The notes: generated by a model from the sequence alone, not told the origin. Positions 22,401 through 34,551 are shown, numbered from the stretch's first letter. The stretch: DNA of 64,000 nucleotides from Choanephora cucurbitarum (GCA_025331435.1 JAIWNI010000061.1:119275-183274); one strand, 5' to 3'. Program-made: numbers and translations.

Positions 22401-23423
22401 AAAAAGACTCCCTTTTGTACCTATGCAGGAAAGATCCTAAAATAAAGCTTATCAATAAGCTCCTAATTCAATATGACATTACTTGTGTGAAAAGTATCAT
22501 CTTCGTTATGGCTCTGTTAAAAAAAATCAAGTCGTATTTGAATCTTACATTCGGATTTAGCAAGGGAAAAAAAAAAGGTCTCACAGAAAAAGATTGATGT
22601 ACATTGGTGCTTTGGGGATTTTAAATTTGGCAGTACTGTAGTTCCCACAGTTGTTTGAGGTTCCTTCTCGTCTAACAAATAAGCAAACAGAAATCCTTGT
22701 CATGTTAGCATCTCCTTTTCAGGGAAAAAGCCGAACAAACAAATAGCATGCTGAAGAAAACAGATGTCTCACCAGACTATGTACCCACAGATCACTCAGC
22801 AACAATTGATAAAAGGCAGCTTTTCGCATTTCTCGAGCAATTCAGATATTTGCAGGTTCTTAACTACATCCGATAAAGTGGAGAAATCAAGCCTTCTATG
22901 TGATCATCTTTTTCATCTCTTAATCTCTTGGTCCTGGTGCTGAATTTTCTTGTTCCATTCTCTCTCAAAGACGACCATACGATTCAGTTCTATGAAAAAT
23001 TAGCAGACAAGAAGTTTTGCAACCCAATTAAACTTCTCAACAGCGATAAGGTGATAGATTTAGTCTCAATACCTATTTAAATAAAGGGATGATATATGCC
23101 CAGACAGATGTACTCATGCTTTCGGCTTTACTTAGTCTCTAACATTAACAACTGGCATGCATAAACCAGCTTTTCTTTCCAGTCATTTCAGCTATTCTAT
23201 ATGAAGTGCTATAATCGACACGCACCGAACAGCTTAGGCTAATAAATTTGACCCTAGCGTTTCCTTTTTGAACTTCTTTAAACAAAAGGAGATGTGTCCA
23301 AAGTGGGGAAATCATCGGATATTTAAAAGCATTTATGCTCATTTTATCCACAGATAGGGGCTTAGCTATAAAAGACTTTTTTTTTTGCATCATTTCTAAT
23401 AATTAAATTCTCTTTCCTCAATA
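19500..23423. other. 3.9-kb gene-poor region
   Basis: No gene could be supported across this stretch. It is AT-rich with poly-purine patches, for example (aaaaag)n near 22085-22110 and a G9 run near 20745. A perfect 11-bp inverted repeat with a 3-base loop (attgtttgttt / aaacaaacaat) lies at 20358-20382. A few open frames of 60-100 codons exist (for example 20359-20661 plus) but have no recognisable content. A short protein-like minus-strand stretch lies near 22920-22990. The last few hundred bases should hold the promoter of the deaminase gene. Confidence 0.45.
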
Positions 23424-24171
23424 ATGTCTACATATAATCCAGAATTCATGAAAGAAGCATTGATAGTAGCTCAAGAGGCCTATGACCATTTTGAAGTACC
23501 TGTCGGCTGCGTTTTTGTGTTAGATAATCAAAAGATTATCGCTAGAGGTCGTAATAAACCCAATGAGAGTTATAATGTATGGCAATTGAAAGCTACAAGG
23601 TTGCTATCTTTCTTTTTTATGTATTTCATGTTATTTTTGCAAACCTGACATAGGCTACACGACACGCAGAAATTGAAGCCATTGATTTGATTTTGAGTGA
23701 ACATGATAAAGATGTCTTCAGCCAAGTAGACCTTTATGTGACCGTTGAGCCTTGTGTTATGTGCGCTTCTGCACTTCGGCAAGTTGGTATTCGCCATGTT
23801 TATTATGGCTGTGGCAACGACAAGTTCGGTGGCACTGGATCAGTCTTTAACATTCATAAAGAGTAGGCATTTTGTTGTTTGAGATGATGATCTCTTTTTT
23901 AATACTCTTTCCATGTTAATTTAGCTCACGCTTGGATACGACTCGATCAAAAGGATACCCTTCAGAAGGCGGCTTTTTCTATGAAGAAGCCGTAATTATG
24001 TTGCGCAAGTTTTATGTTAGAGAAAACCAACATGGTAACAAAACAAAAAAATAATTTGATGTATTGATTATCTAACTGCTTGCATCATTAGCGCCAGTTC
24101 CTAGAAAGAAAACGAATAGAGTCTTGAAAACAGAAGTTGCTCCAATTAAGAAAGAAGAAAAATCAGCATGA
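23424..24171 (+). CDS. TAD2: tRNA-specific adenosine deaminase catalytic subunit Tad2/ADAT2
   Basis: Four exons (23424-23576, 23654-23862, 23925-24034, 24092-24171) give 183 residues. The zinc site of the cytidine/deoxycytidylate deaminase fold is complete: H55-A-E57 (RHAEIEAID) and P84-C85-V-M-C88. EVPVGCVFV and [11 protein letters not shown] precede them as usual, and [11 protein letters not shown] and [14 protein letters not shown] follow. Tad2 pairs with Tad3 to convert A34 to inosine in the wobble position of several tRNAs, which is essential in yeast. The C-terminus ends in a short Lys-rich tail. The first intron follows Asn51 directly before the zinc-binding exon. Reading through it would give a false short ORF. 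Confidence 0.94.
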
Positions 24172-24373
24172 TAAGCGCTTGTATAGTGCAACTTTCAAGC
24201 AACCTAGTATATTATAAGAGTAGTCAAGAAATGAATGGTTTAGTTGTAGTATAAATCCCTGTCTACCTTTAAAAAAAAACTTTATGCATTGATTACAAGT
24301 CACAACGAAATAACAAATTCATCTTTCTCTCTTTTTTCTTTTTTGAACACAAAACTCTTTTTCTTCTATTATT

Positions 24374-25361
24374 ATGAGTGCTTCTGAACTCCCCAAGCTT
24401 AGTATGCAGACACCAAAAGCAAATTCGAAAGCCAGGAATCGCACACTTAAGACAAACTTTTTTCTTTTTGAATTTTAGTCTTCGTTACAGGAAACAAAAA
24501 TAAGCTTTTAGAAGTACAAGCTATTTTGAATGGTGTGATTGACGTTGAGTCTCACAAAGTTGACTGTACGATGACCCTCAAACACTTTTGTTCATACCAC
24601 TACTATATTTCTAATATTTCTTTGGATAGTACCTGAGCTTCAAGGCGAAACAGAAGAAATCGCTAAACAAAAATGTCAGCATGCCGCCAAAATTGTAATG
24701 TTACTGCTATTAAATCCTTTCACGCTTTGTCTAGATATTAATTTCTTTCTTTGTAGTTGAACGGCCCTTGTATCACTGAAGATACAGCCTTGTGCTTCAA
24801 TGCTTTGAATGGGCTGCCTGGACCTTATATGTGAGTAGCTGTTGCTAATACATTATGAAATATGATTATTCCTAATGCGATCATGTAGCAAATGGTTCCA
24901 AGATGGTGTCGGTCATGCAGGTCTCAATAAGATGCTGGATGGCTTTGACGATCGTTCTGCTTATGCACTCTGCACTTTTGCCTATTGTGAAGGTCCTGAT
25001 CATGAACCTGTTGTTTTTGAAGGCAGAACCAATGTAATACCAAAAAGTCAAAACCTATCATCAAAAAAGGAAAACTTAACTGTCTTTTTTTCCCTTTTTT
25101 TTTAGGGTCGTATTGTTCCTGCTCGTGGACCCGCCAATTTTGGTTGGGATGCAATCTTTCAACCTGATGGTTTTGATCAAACGTAAGTCGAAGTTGGAGA
25201 AGAAAAATTAATTGAGCAACTTATTCAATATGTCACTTTTTTCAATGGATACTATTAGATATGCTGAATTAGACAAACAAATCAAGAACTCTATTTCTCA
25301 TCGTTCAAAGGCCTTGGACGTCTTGAAGAAGTTTTTCGCAGATCAAAAGAACGCTCATTAG
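24374..25361 (+). CDS. HAM1: Inosine triphosphate pyrophosphatase (ITPA/HAM1)
   Basis: Seven exons (24374-24401, 24479-24565, 24630-24694, 24757-24830, 24889-25033, 25106-25182, 25259-25361) give 192 residues, the normal family length. The nucleotide-binding start [13 protein letters not shown] follows a 9-codon first exon. Other family hallmarks are [44 protein letters not shown] and ISHRSKAL. The enzyme hydrolyses ITP, dITP and XTP to monophosphates and pyrophosphate, cleaning the cytosolic nucleotide pool. It lies about 200 bp downstream of TAD2 on the same strand; both deal with inosine chemistry, though that is probably coincidence. No defect was seen. Confidence 0.95.
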
Positions 25362-25449
25362 ATCTTTCTTATTTAGAAACGAAATGATATAAGTGAATAA
25401 AACAAAGTGCATTAAACAGGGTTTATTGTACAGTTCAAAAAGGAAAAAT

Positions 25450-26872
25450 CTATAGTTTACTCTTTGGACTCAAATCGCCTTGGTTTACTATTTCCAAAGC
25501 TAAATAGGCGATTGGCTTGAATTTTTGTGCATAAAGTTTTGCTTGTGCCGAAGAAGCTTGTTTGCGAGCTACACGAGCGGCAATACCTTGCCCAATTACT
25601 GCGAGCTAATGACAACAAAGAAAAGATAAACACATTAGCTTAAAAAGGGTTACTCAATCAAAACGTCTGTACTTACTCTAAAGAAAGAAAATGCAACTGC
25701 AAATGGCCAGTTCTGAATTGGATAGTTAATAGTGCCTAACTGCAAGCAGTAATATCGCATCAGTTCTTCAGGATTAGGAATAGGTAGTTCCTGAACACCT
25801 CTTAATCCATTTGAATCTGACTGATTAGGCACATAATACGGCTGCAGTAAATTGCTTAAATCAGACAATGGGTGTCCAATAGTAGACAACTCCCAATCCA
25901 AAATACCAATTACTCTTGGTTCTGTAGGGTGGAAGACCTGAAAGAAGTATGTAGATTAGTCCTTGGGGGCTCTAGCAAAAAGAAGAAATAAAGACGTTAC
26001 CATGTTGTCGATCTTAAAATCACCATGAACTATAGTCGATTTGTCTTCTACTTGGTTGCGCTCAAACCATGCAAACATCTCATCCAATCCAGGGATAGGA
26101 CCTACTGGTGTCATTGTCTCCTCATCAACAACAGCTGCTTGTGCCTGAGATACCCTCAAAAGTGATTTCATTTGTCGAGCAAAAAAGCCGGCATTTTTGC
26201 CATAATCTGCCAATCCAATAGCTTCATAATCAACAGCATGAAGTTTCGCTAAAGTGCCTATAGCAGCAAACCAGCTATAATTGGCAACATAATATGAGTT
26301 AACAGGCATAATTGAAAGAAAAGAAATTTTATATACCATTGTCGGCGCTCTTCAAACGGTAAATCCAACATCTTAATGTCATCAAAAATCCTACCCTTAA
26401 GGAATTCCATAACATAGAATGGTGTACCAATAACACTGTTATCTTCACACAATGCGTATACTTTTGGCACAGGTACATTTGTATGACAGCCTAGAGCACG
26501 AATGATACGATATTCTCTTTCAACAGCATGGGCAGTTTTTGACAAAAGATTTCCTGGAGGTTTCTTGCGCAACACATATTGTTGGTTACTTTTAAAAAGC
26601 GTCAATTACTAGTGCACGCGATATTTAGTCATTCTTACTTTCTGTCTCTTAAAAGATAGGTGGGATTGGATTGACCATGGTTAAATTGGCTAATTTGTAA
26701 AGGAGCAGAGAAGCCAGGTATTGTATTGACTAGGTAAGCTTCTAATGATTCATGGTCAAGTTCATGCCTTTAGTAAAGAAAAGAGGTTAGCATGCTTCCT
26801 CTCAGGTATTGTTAGCTATGTTGAGGCTGAGCAAGTTTACCCTGAACGAACAATTGATGTAGATTGAGACAT
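25450..26872 (-). CDS. APH-fold phosphotransferase, ACAD10/11 N-terminal-like
   Basis: Six exons on the minus strand (26841-26872, 26639-26767, 26337-26588, 26001-26274, 25677-25937, 25450-25605) give 367 residues. The kinase-like fold is clear: [14 protein letters not shown] (glycine-loop region), [10 protein letters not shown] (ATP lysine), [12 protein letters not shown], the catalytic loop [11 protein letters not shown] (H-D-N all present) and the metal-binding [13 protein letters not shown]. These match the aminoglycoside-phosphotransferase-like domain found at the N-terminus of acyl-CoA dehydrogenases ACAD10/11 and as free proteins in fungi. ACAD10/11 enzymes act on 4-hydroxy acids before beta-oxidation; a role here in fatty-acid breakdown is inference. 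No dehydrogenase domain follows. It is convergent with the ITPase gene (88 bp between stops). Confidence 0.88.
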
Positions 26873-28815
26873 AGAAGAAAAAAAAACAATTGAAGAAACG
26901 CAATTCAATAACTAAAACTCCTATTTTAACTTGCTAAGTATGGTCACATGAGTCAGGATAATCATGTTGCATACTATTAGAGATGTTTCAGTAGAAATTA
27001 AAGAAATCTTCGCGTCCACCTCTTTTTTTTTTGAATACCGAGAACTCAATTATGCCTCGTTATTGTTCCTTTTTTGGTGAATATGAAAAAATCCTTTCAC
27101 GTCCGCGTTTTCGTGAATAAACAAACCGATCATATTAAATGATTTTTCACTTGTTTACATTGTTCGCGTTGAAAGAGTTGTAGTTTTTGATCAGCTAGAC
27201 TATCTATGACGGAAACCTCCTCTCTACTTGCCTTTGAACTCTATCAAAAGGCTTACATTTTGAGACTACTAAAGAAAAGAAAAAAAGAGTGATTTTTGTC
27301 GTTATTTAAACCTACTCATATGGTGTCACCGTATATCTATATATTCAGTGAATTAGCGGATGCACCGATGAATAAATTGTACGTGCTTTTCAGAGTGCTC
27401 GTTGACGATAAACTTCAAATCTGCTATCACAACCCAATATGGTCTTAATGATGCTTACAATGATTATCGTTTGTTGAATGAATAAGCACTTGTTTTAGCA
27501 ACTTCTCGACTTAATAAACAAAATACGTCGCTAGGGGATAGAAGACAGTTTAGACATGTTTATCTCTAACTTGAGAGTGAACATTTTTTTTGCTACCTTC
27601 AAAGGGAAGTATTGCTTTAGAACATAGGCGCGAAAAGCAATTCTTGAATTTGTCGATATCATTAAACAAGTGACAGTGACAACAGCGCATTGATTTGTTT
27701 TATATAGCTTTTATTATGTCAGAAAGACAACATAGCATTATGGCTGTTGTTATTCATCGTCTATCATGTATTTAGTTCGCGAAAGGCTTTTGTTGTAATG
27801 GTTCGATTTTTACTGCAAGGGGAAAGAGGGAGAGCGCCTATAGACTAATTAGACCTGTTGACTATAATAATTTAAGAATATTCTATTTGAGCACACTTTT
27901 ACTATTACTGTTTGACTGAGTTATCAGTATTGCAGTGCATCTCCTGTCTCTTCATATGGCTATAAATCCATTTCTAAATAACTTTAATTAAGATATCTTT
28001 ATTACAAAAAACAAGGCATATTTGGGTCTATCCATAACTAAAATCATTAATAGCAAGAAGAAGAAATTCCCATATTTGACAAGAACAAAGGAGCTATATT
28101 TTCATTAAAAAAGACCCATAAAAAGCATTGACATTTCATGCATGTAGACAAACGCATCAATACCTTCTTAGTCTATTCCTTTTTCTAAGAGAGATAAGGA
28201 CGCAAATGAAATGGTTCTCTTGGTATTTCTAACATAGTGAAATAAAAAGAAGCTCTTTTTTGTTTGTCTATTTGATGCTGAGAACACTCTTAATGTCTGT
28301 AGATTTTGACAGGCTCAATTTTTTTCTTGAGCCTTACAAACTGTCATCTAAGCTGTTAAAGATAATTAGGTTTAATCTATCAATACCTCCCTTTTCATTG
28401 GAACAAGTCATTATCTCCTAAGCAGAAACAACATTTCGATGCCTGATGTAAGAATGATAACATAACCAGAAAATAGACATGCTCCAAAAAACAACTTGGA
28501 GGAAGAAGAGGAGGGGAAATAAAGTAAAAAAAAAAAAGACAGCTTGGTGTATATAAACACGTCGTTCTCCTATTTTTCTGAGCAAGACAACAACAACTCC
28601 TTTCAAAACTATTGTCTTTCCTATAGGCTTTTCTTTCTCTCTACCGATGTACTCCTTTTTTTTTTTAGGAAGACGCCTCGACAACTCTTTGAAATTTTTC
28701 TCTTCTCGAGGAAGGGGGTTTGTTTTTCTCTTTCAAGTACTTAAGGCACACATAAACCATCTTATTTTCTAATTCATACATCTCTCTTTCGCTTTCTTTT
28801 CCTTTTATCGGTATC
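26873..28815. other. 1.9-kb intergenic region
   Basis: This lies between two divergently transcribed genes (APH-like minus, seven-helix protein plus) and so carries both promoters. It is AT-rich with T- and A-runs. No further coding or RNA element was recognised. The 200 bp before 28816 are very pyrimidine-rich on the plus strand. Confidence 0.45.
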
Positions 28816-30830
28816 ATGACACATCTGAGCGACTTTAGCTTTTTACGTAAAGACAAATAAAAAAGAAAGCAAAGCTCATAAAGACAGACTATAAAATAAC
28901 ACATTTTGTTTGTTTTCAGAGAGAATGATTTCCTTTGGCTATCTGTATATATGGTACACTTATCGAGTGTGGACGCTTGATAAGTTTTCTTGCTTGTCGC
29001 CAGAAAAATTCAAACAAGGAGAACTTAAAAGCATTGTCACCTTATTGATTCTTTTTATGATACCGTTTCAATTGTTTTATGGTACATATTTGATACTACT
29101 TGAGTCCCTCATCAGGACCCTAACTTACATGGTATGCTTAGATATCACATCTGTCAAAATCAAATATGAAGAAGGATTTGCTGACCTCTTGGGACGTATT
29201 TTTACAAAACCCGAAATTATGTGGACGAAGGCTGATAGAAACCTGGTCGTTCCTACAGGTAATTGAGCAACGAGATAATTATAGTACTCTGCATCGCATG
29301 CAATATACATAAACAGTTGTCTAACTTAAGTTCTTATCGACTTTAGAATACAGCCTTTGCATTGGATTTTCATTGCAGACAGGTACGCTTGTACTACTCC
29401 AATGCTTTTGGAACTACCTTTCAAATTCAGTTGCCAAGAAGAGTTTTATGAGCAGCAAAGAATTTATGTTTTATATCTGTTGGACCTTCTCCAGTTTTAT
29501 CATCTTCCCTCTATTGCAATACAACTTTTCTCGAGATGTTTATGAGGCCACATACAAAGAAATCATTCCGGAAATGGTTTACGGCATCGGTAAGATGACC
29601 AACAAGAATAAGGGGGAGAAGGGGTCTATACAAGATGTCTTTGTTTTTCTTATTCATGCATAAATCTGTAGAATTGTTTATTGTCGCTTGTTTGGGCGTA
29701 GTCTCTCATTTCAGATTTAAGAAGTTGCTGAGAAGCTCGCGTAACACAGTAAACGGCCGATCCATACAACAAAAGGTGCTGTACTTTCAAGAAATCAACA
29801 TCATTTTGTCTACTGTTCTCTTTGGACATGGTACGCTTTTGACCATTCTGAGTTGCGATGGTCTAACGAAAAGAAAGTTTCTCAATATACACAAGTTCAC
29901 AGCTGATTTCTTCATCTGTAATAGTAAGTACATGAATGCTTTAAAGTAGCAAGAATTATTCACTCATTCAATTGAATTTCTAAAAAAGTCAATATGTGTG
30001 CTGTCATCACTTGGCTCTGTATGATTTTGATTTTCCATCCCAAGCACAACTTATCTCCCGAAGCAAATTCTGATGAAAACACAGATGATAGCCAACGTCC
30101 ATTGAATAACCAAAGTGGCCTCAGCAGTGCAAACACATTTCCACAATCTTATCAATACGGTCAAGCTCGGAGTATGAGCGAATACCCTTATCCTTCAGTC
30201 CATCCACTTTCAAAACAAGAAGTATCTGTAGCAGACACATTTAATCATCCATTTGACAATAGTTTTAAATACCCAATCTATCAAGCTGACTTGGGCTATT
30301 ATCGAGATAAGAACAATTCAATTGCTTCAAGTATACCTTCTGTATCAACAATTGTATCCCGTCAACCATCTTATAGCAGTAAACTTCGTCTGAGCAAAGC
30401 ATTACCTTCACGCGAGACTGCAGCTGACCTCTTTCAACCTATACCTGATTCAGATAGAAGAAAAAGCTATGCCATCATACATCCACTCTCCTCCCCTTCT
30501 GATGATAGTTTCCGAGATTTGACTTCATTTCAAAGAGATGAAGATATCACCATACCTCCAATCTTACCACCTGTTCGAAAGAGAAGCGAGCCTATCATAC
30601 ACCATCCAGACTTTAGAAGATATACCAATTCTGTTGCTATACCGCTGATCGATGAAGATCTAGAAGATTTTGGTGTTTACAAAAAAGCAGGCCCATCAGA
30701 AGAACAGCCACAAATGATTGACATTGACTTAGAGAGCTCTTTACAAAACTATGGCTTAAGTTCTCTTAGTCAACAAATAGCGCCTCCTCCCTCTGTACCA
30801 CCACCACCTATTCCTCATAATTGTAATTAA
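28816..30830 (+). CDS. Seven-helix membrane protein, GPCR-like
   Basis: Five exons (28816-28846, 28920-29258, 29347-29589, 29672-29923, 29989-30830) give 568 residues. The first exon is short (MTHLSDFSFL); without it translation would start at 28925. About seven hydrophobic segments are seen: around ISFGYLYIWYTYRVW, VTLLILFMIPFQLFYG, the stretch before LIRTLTYM, IGFSLQTGTLVLLQCFW, FMFYICWTFSSFIIFPLL, LFIVACLGVVSHF and ILSTVLFGHGTLLTIL, then CAVITWLCMILIF. A long hydrophilic tail of about 260 residues follows, Ser/Pro/Tyr-rich with a final poly-Pro stretch (APPPSVPPPPIPHNC). Many helices plus a long cytosolic tail suggest a receptor; no family motif could be matched, so this is inference. Confidence 0.68.
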
Positions 30831-30931
30831 ACAAATAGCGCTCTTCTTTTTTTTTAAGAAATGTTCGAAAACAAGATCGTCATCACAAACAGTACACAAT
30901 TAATCATATCCTAATAAAAGAAAAATACTAT

Positions 30932-31545
30932 TTACATATAAAACATATTCCATAAATCGCACACATAACAATTGGCATTGATCGTGTTGTCCGTGCCAGG
31001 CTCAAGACTGTATTCAATACAACCTCGGCAGGTTTCAGTATGTATCATATCTGCTTGAATCAACTGAGATAGACAAGATTCAGTAATACGAAATCCACAA
31101 TTAGGACAGCCAATCAAGTTTGGTTCAATCGGCACAAAAGCAGCATGTCTACAACTTATACAAATAGCAGCATGCTGCGAAGCTTCATAAGATGCTAGTG
31201 CATCATCTAGATTCTCTAGTTCCTCTTCTGGTAACTCTAGTTGATCCTGTTCAAGGCTTTCTTCGATCAGCTGATCAACATCTAAGATACCTTCTCTTCG
31301 CATCATTTCTTCATGCTCTTGTTTGATCTTTTGCTTTTCTGATGCCAAGATCTGGTTCATCCACTATGCAACTGTTCAATATCTCTTTGACTCTTCAGAC
31401 ATCAAGACCTTACTTGATCCTCTCTAATTCTATTGATCTTGTCTTGCCGAGCATTCCGTATACGATCGGTACAGTCTTGTTTGATTTTGTTACGCCATCG
31501 ACCTCGGGTATCTGTGTTCTTTATTGAGGTTCGAACGGTATGCAT
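30932..31545 (-). CDS. RPA-interacting protein (RPAIN/RIP-alpha-like)
   Basis: Two exons (31414-31545 and 30932-31363) give 187 residues. The basic N-terminus (WRNKIKQDCTDRIRNARQD) corresponds to the importin-binding region. A central acidic helix follows (LEQDQLELPEEELENLD). The C-terminal half has four Cys pairs or near-pairs (CISCRHA, CPNCGF, CRGC, CYVC) forming the zinc-binding domain of the RPA-interacting family. Members bring replication protein A into the nucleus. The intron removes a stop between the exons. It is convergent with the seven-helix gene (101 bp between stops) and divergent from the Hsk3-like gene (96 bp between starts), so the latter pair shares a very short promoter region. 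Confidence 0.85.
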
Positions 31546-31641
31546 TAGCTTTAGTTTTTCAAAAAAAGGAAAATAGAGCGAGAGAGAAAAAAAAAGAAAT
31601 CATTTCTTACGCGCCTTCTTTTCTCTATCATTTTTATAAAG

Positions 31642-31897
31642 ATGTCAGATACCTCAAAAAAAGCTCTTTATGAATTACTGCATAAAGAACTGACCGATCT
31701 GGACAAGAACATGAAGACACTTACAAACAACATTAGTCCCTTATCAAAGACAGCTCCTGCTATTCGTGAAACAGGCAAAATACATACAGCGATGTAAGTA
31801 TAGTGAACATGTCACATTGCACAACAAAAATTCACATCGCCCTAGGCTCATGTCAATTCGATCTGTTATCAACAATCCTAAACAAGATGAACAATAG
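31642..31897 (+). CDS. DASH/Dam1 complex subunit Hsk3-like micro-protein
   Basis: Two exons (31642-31793, 31846-31897) give 67 residues, too short for usual ORF cut-offs. Its pattern (YELLHKELTDLDKNMKTL, then LSKTAP, then GKIHTAMLMSI) resembles Hsk3, the ~70-residue helical subunit of the DASH/Dam1 ring that couples kinetochores to microtubules. In particular the heptad helix followed by a GK-H turn and a short second helix fits. The phase-2 intron has clean gtaagt and cctag ends and both exons show codon structure. Family assignment rests on pattern only. It could be another small coiled-coil subunit. Confidence 0.5.
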
Positions 31898-33079
31898 TTA
31901 TTCGCTCGCTTAAATAGATTATGTATACCCCTTCTCTCAAATTAAAAAAACACTATTCTTTTTGGCCACTAGTTCACTACTTACAAAACGACACAGTTGT
32001 AGGCCTTCCTGAGATCAGAGTGATGGCTTCTAATCCGATCAAAAGAGAAGCTTTCAGTTTTGTTCAAGTTTTGTTACAAAGAGGTTTTCTTTTTTGAGAA
32101 GAGTGTGCTTCAGCTGCGTGTTTTTTTTTTCACAAAACTGTTTTGTAGACATCTAAACATTTGATAACAAGGCTACCAGCAATTGCAATACTGTACTTTA
32201 TCCATGCATTAGTTATAGTTCTACTTTTTCGGGTTTTTCATGTGATTCGATTGTTGTTTTGCTCACTGGAGTTATTCTTATCGACGTAGCAGTAGTCAGC
32301 AACAGTGTCATCAAGCAAACTTCTTAGTATGAAATCGTAATCTGCTGTCAGTTTTAATCAGTTCATCACTTCTTTTTCGCTTAGGAAACACCAAATTCAC
32401 TTTTGTGGAACTGAAGAGTAGCTTAAATAGCATAAGCAATGTCAAGCATTGATTTTGTTTCTATAGGTATTGAAGACAAAGTGCTTCCAACTGTGAAAAA
32501 GAGGGTAATTTCGTTGCAGTGTATCGCAATACTATCATAGTACTGCCGTTTTCATTAACTAGTAATTTGATTTCACATATTGTTTGGCTTTGGTCGTTTG
32601 TCTAATTATGATTGAATAGACAGTAATCGGTTAAAGAACACTCATAGTTAGTATACTGATACTAAATAGCTTTGTACCAATATTCAGCTTGTAGAATTAT
32701 GTTTTTGTCGAATAAAGTATCTTTGTTTAAAGAACCAAAGCACTTTATCCAAAGGCGATTAAATTTTAGGATAACACTTATGTCCTTTTCCTTATGCACT
32801 AGCGCGGCATTGTTGCTGGTAGAATTGTTAAATGGCTTGTAAGCTGTCTTGTACTTCTTCTGTATGATTAGGCCTCGTTTAAAAGATATTTTACTTACAA
32901 AGTACAAATTAATCCAAGGATATATATGAGCAGTGCAGAGCACAACACATATGACTTGAAGAAAGTTATTGGTTATCCTCAGCTAGCTCTTCTAAATCGT
33001 TGAAAACTTGCTTATCCTCTAAAAAGGAAGCTATAAAAGGTTTTAGAAATCATGTCGAGTACCTGTTTACATTATCTTT
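31898..33079. other. Intergenic region, no gene recognised
   Basis: About 1.2 kb of AT-rich sequence. A minus-strand frame at 32662-32943 stays open for 93 codons but has no recognisable content. A short minus-strand stretch near 32975-33025 reads DKQVFNDLEELAEDNQ before a stop and has an acceptor-like ctttttag before it; it could be a last exon of the small gene at 33080-33283, but no donor in that gene joins it in frame. Confidence 0.4.
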
Positions 33080-33283
33080 CTAAAGATTAATAGGCAGCTT
33101 CTTGGCATTGTTCTCCATGAAATTTCTCATCGCATTCGCTTTTAGCACAGAAATGTGCGCAGTATCAATCATGATTCCAGTAGACAGTCTATTCTTGTTT
33201 GCCATATCGTTTCTTAACTTGAAGAAATTCGCATCAAGTTTTTTTTGCAGCTCTTTGTTTTGTTTGATATCTAGCAGAGACAT
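33080..33283 (-). CDS. Small helical protein, unknown
   Basis: A 67-residue frame with ATG. It is helical and charged (SLLDIKQNKELQKKLDANF; ANAMRNFMENNAKKLP). Composition is protein-like, but no family was recognised. A possible additional exon lies downstream (see the preceding intergenic entry) but cannot be joined without a frame break, so either the gene ends here, the splice is unusual, or it is decaying. Confidence 0.35.
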   Translation of the reverse strand: MSLLDIKQNKELQKKLDANFFKLRNDMANKNRLSTGIMIDTAHISVLKANAMRNFMENNAKKLPINL

Positions 33284-33720
33284 GGCTATGCATTGCTATT
33301 CGCTCATGCGAATGTATCGATACAGGCGTCTATTTTTGGCAACCGAATGAGTTTGATTGTCTTTTCTTCTTACAGCCTCGCATGCTATACAAATAAAGTC
33401 AATTTTAATGAATATAGGCGCTTATCTTTCTAGCTATATTTATTGGCAAAGCAAAATGTAGACAATTGGGAGAAAGCGAATAGAAAGAAAGGGCAGATTT
33501 GAACCTTCAAGGGTAATTTAGACTTTTTCTCGATTGATAGCACGATGGAATACACATACAATGAATAAACAAAAAGCAGTTTCAATTGTATCCTTCAGAA
33601 CAAAACTTGTACTGTCAGCTTAAAGCAATGACTAGAGTAAAGTTCTTAGTTCTTACGGACATAGATATTCAACTAATTGTATATCTAAGACCAATCGTAT
33701 AACTAAGATAGTCCACACAG

Positions 33721-33943
33721 ATGATAGGTGTCACAGACAGAATAATAGAAAACAACAGCTCTGTTTTGTTCTGCATTAGGTGTAAGTTTATTTAAACTGC
33801 GCAATTAATACATTAGAATAGATGGAATACTGTCAAAGCAACTTGAAGGCGTTAATGGCCTTCAAGAAGCAAAGCTGAATGCTGTGGAAGAAGAGGAATT
33901 ATTGAAAGCATATAGAATCAATCTGATGCCGCCTGCTTCATGA
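33721..33943 (+). CDS. Two-exon micro-ORF, unknown
   Basis: Exons 33721-33779 and 33817-33943 join in phase 2 to 61 codons (start MIGVTDRII, then RIDGILSKQLEGVNGLQEAK, end LMPPAS). The second exon is clearly protein-like, with an acidic helical stretch (LNAVEEEELLKAY). The intron is only 37 bp (gtgtaag to cattag), at the lower end of those seen in this window. The start codon choice is uncertain and further upstream exons may exist. The family is not recognised. Confidence 0.35.
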
Positions 33944-34520
33944 TCGGGAAAATTGACGAAGTAAATATTGTAGTATTCAATTTATCATACTTTTAGATTA
34001 TATCATTATCTTCTAAATCCTAGAACTTTTTGTTCAACTCCTTTACCAATGATGATAAGTATGTTGTAAAAGTAAGCAATAGTTGTGGTAACTGTTGCTC
34101 TTGTCCATATTGCTACACTTTGCAAATACATCTTCTTGACAAGCTGTGTTGCAAGTATTTCCTTTTTTGAATGTTTCAACATTTGAGCCCACTTTTGCTG
34201 ACAGATACTTTTGAGTAAGCTGTGATGTTGTAAATACTTTCAAAGTATCTAGCATGGCAAAGCTCTTCAGCTTTTCAGTATCTTTTTATTTGAAAGTCTT
34301 TGTCAGCAGAAGCTAAGCAAAATGGAAGTTGCGTTAAAGATATTAGTGATATTGATGACGCCTCTGTTTCTCTTCTTCAAAGGAAACCCATCTTTTTGTT
34401 AAGATGAAAAGAAAACTTTTCAATTCAAAGTCTCTTTTTTCTTGCATTGATTCCCTCTTTAAATCTTGTGACAGTCTTAATTCGTTGCTCATTCGCAGAT
34501 TAGGCAAGACTGTCATGTCT

Positions 34521-34551
<31 letters not shown>

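Noticed and set aside
22918..22992. Short coiled-coil-like minus-strand stretch (ELNRMVVFEREWNKK)
   Set aside because: Only about 23 codons before a stop. An acceptor-like site precedes it, but no other exon could be joined.
31530..31545. ggttcgaac word resembling a tRNA B box
   Set aside because: It falls within the first codons of the RPA-interacting gene, and no A box or cloverleaf surrounds it.
32662..32943. 93-codon minus-strand open frame
   Set aside because: No family signal and no conserved-looking block, with AT-rich codon content like the surrounding spacer.
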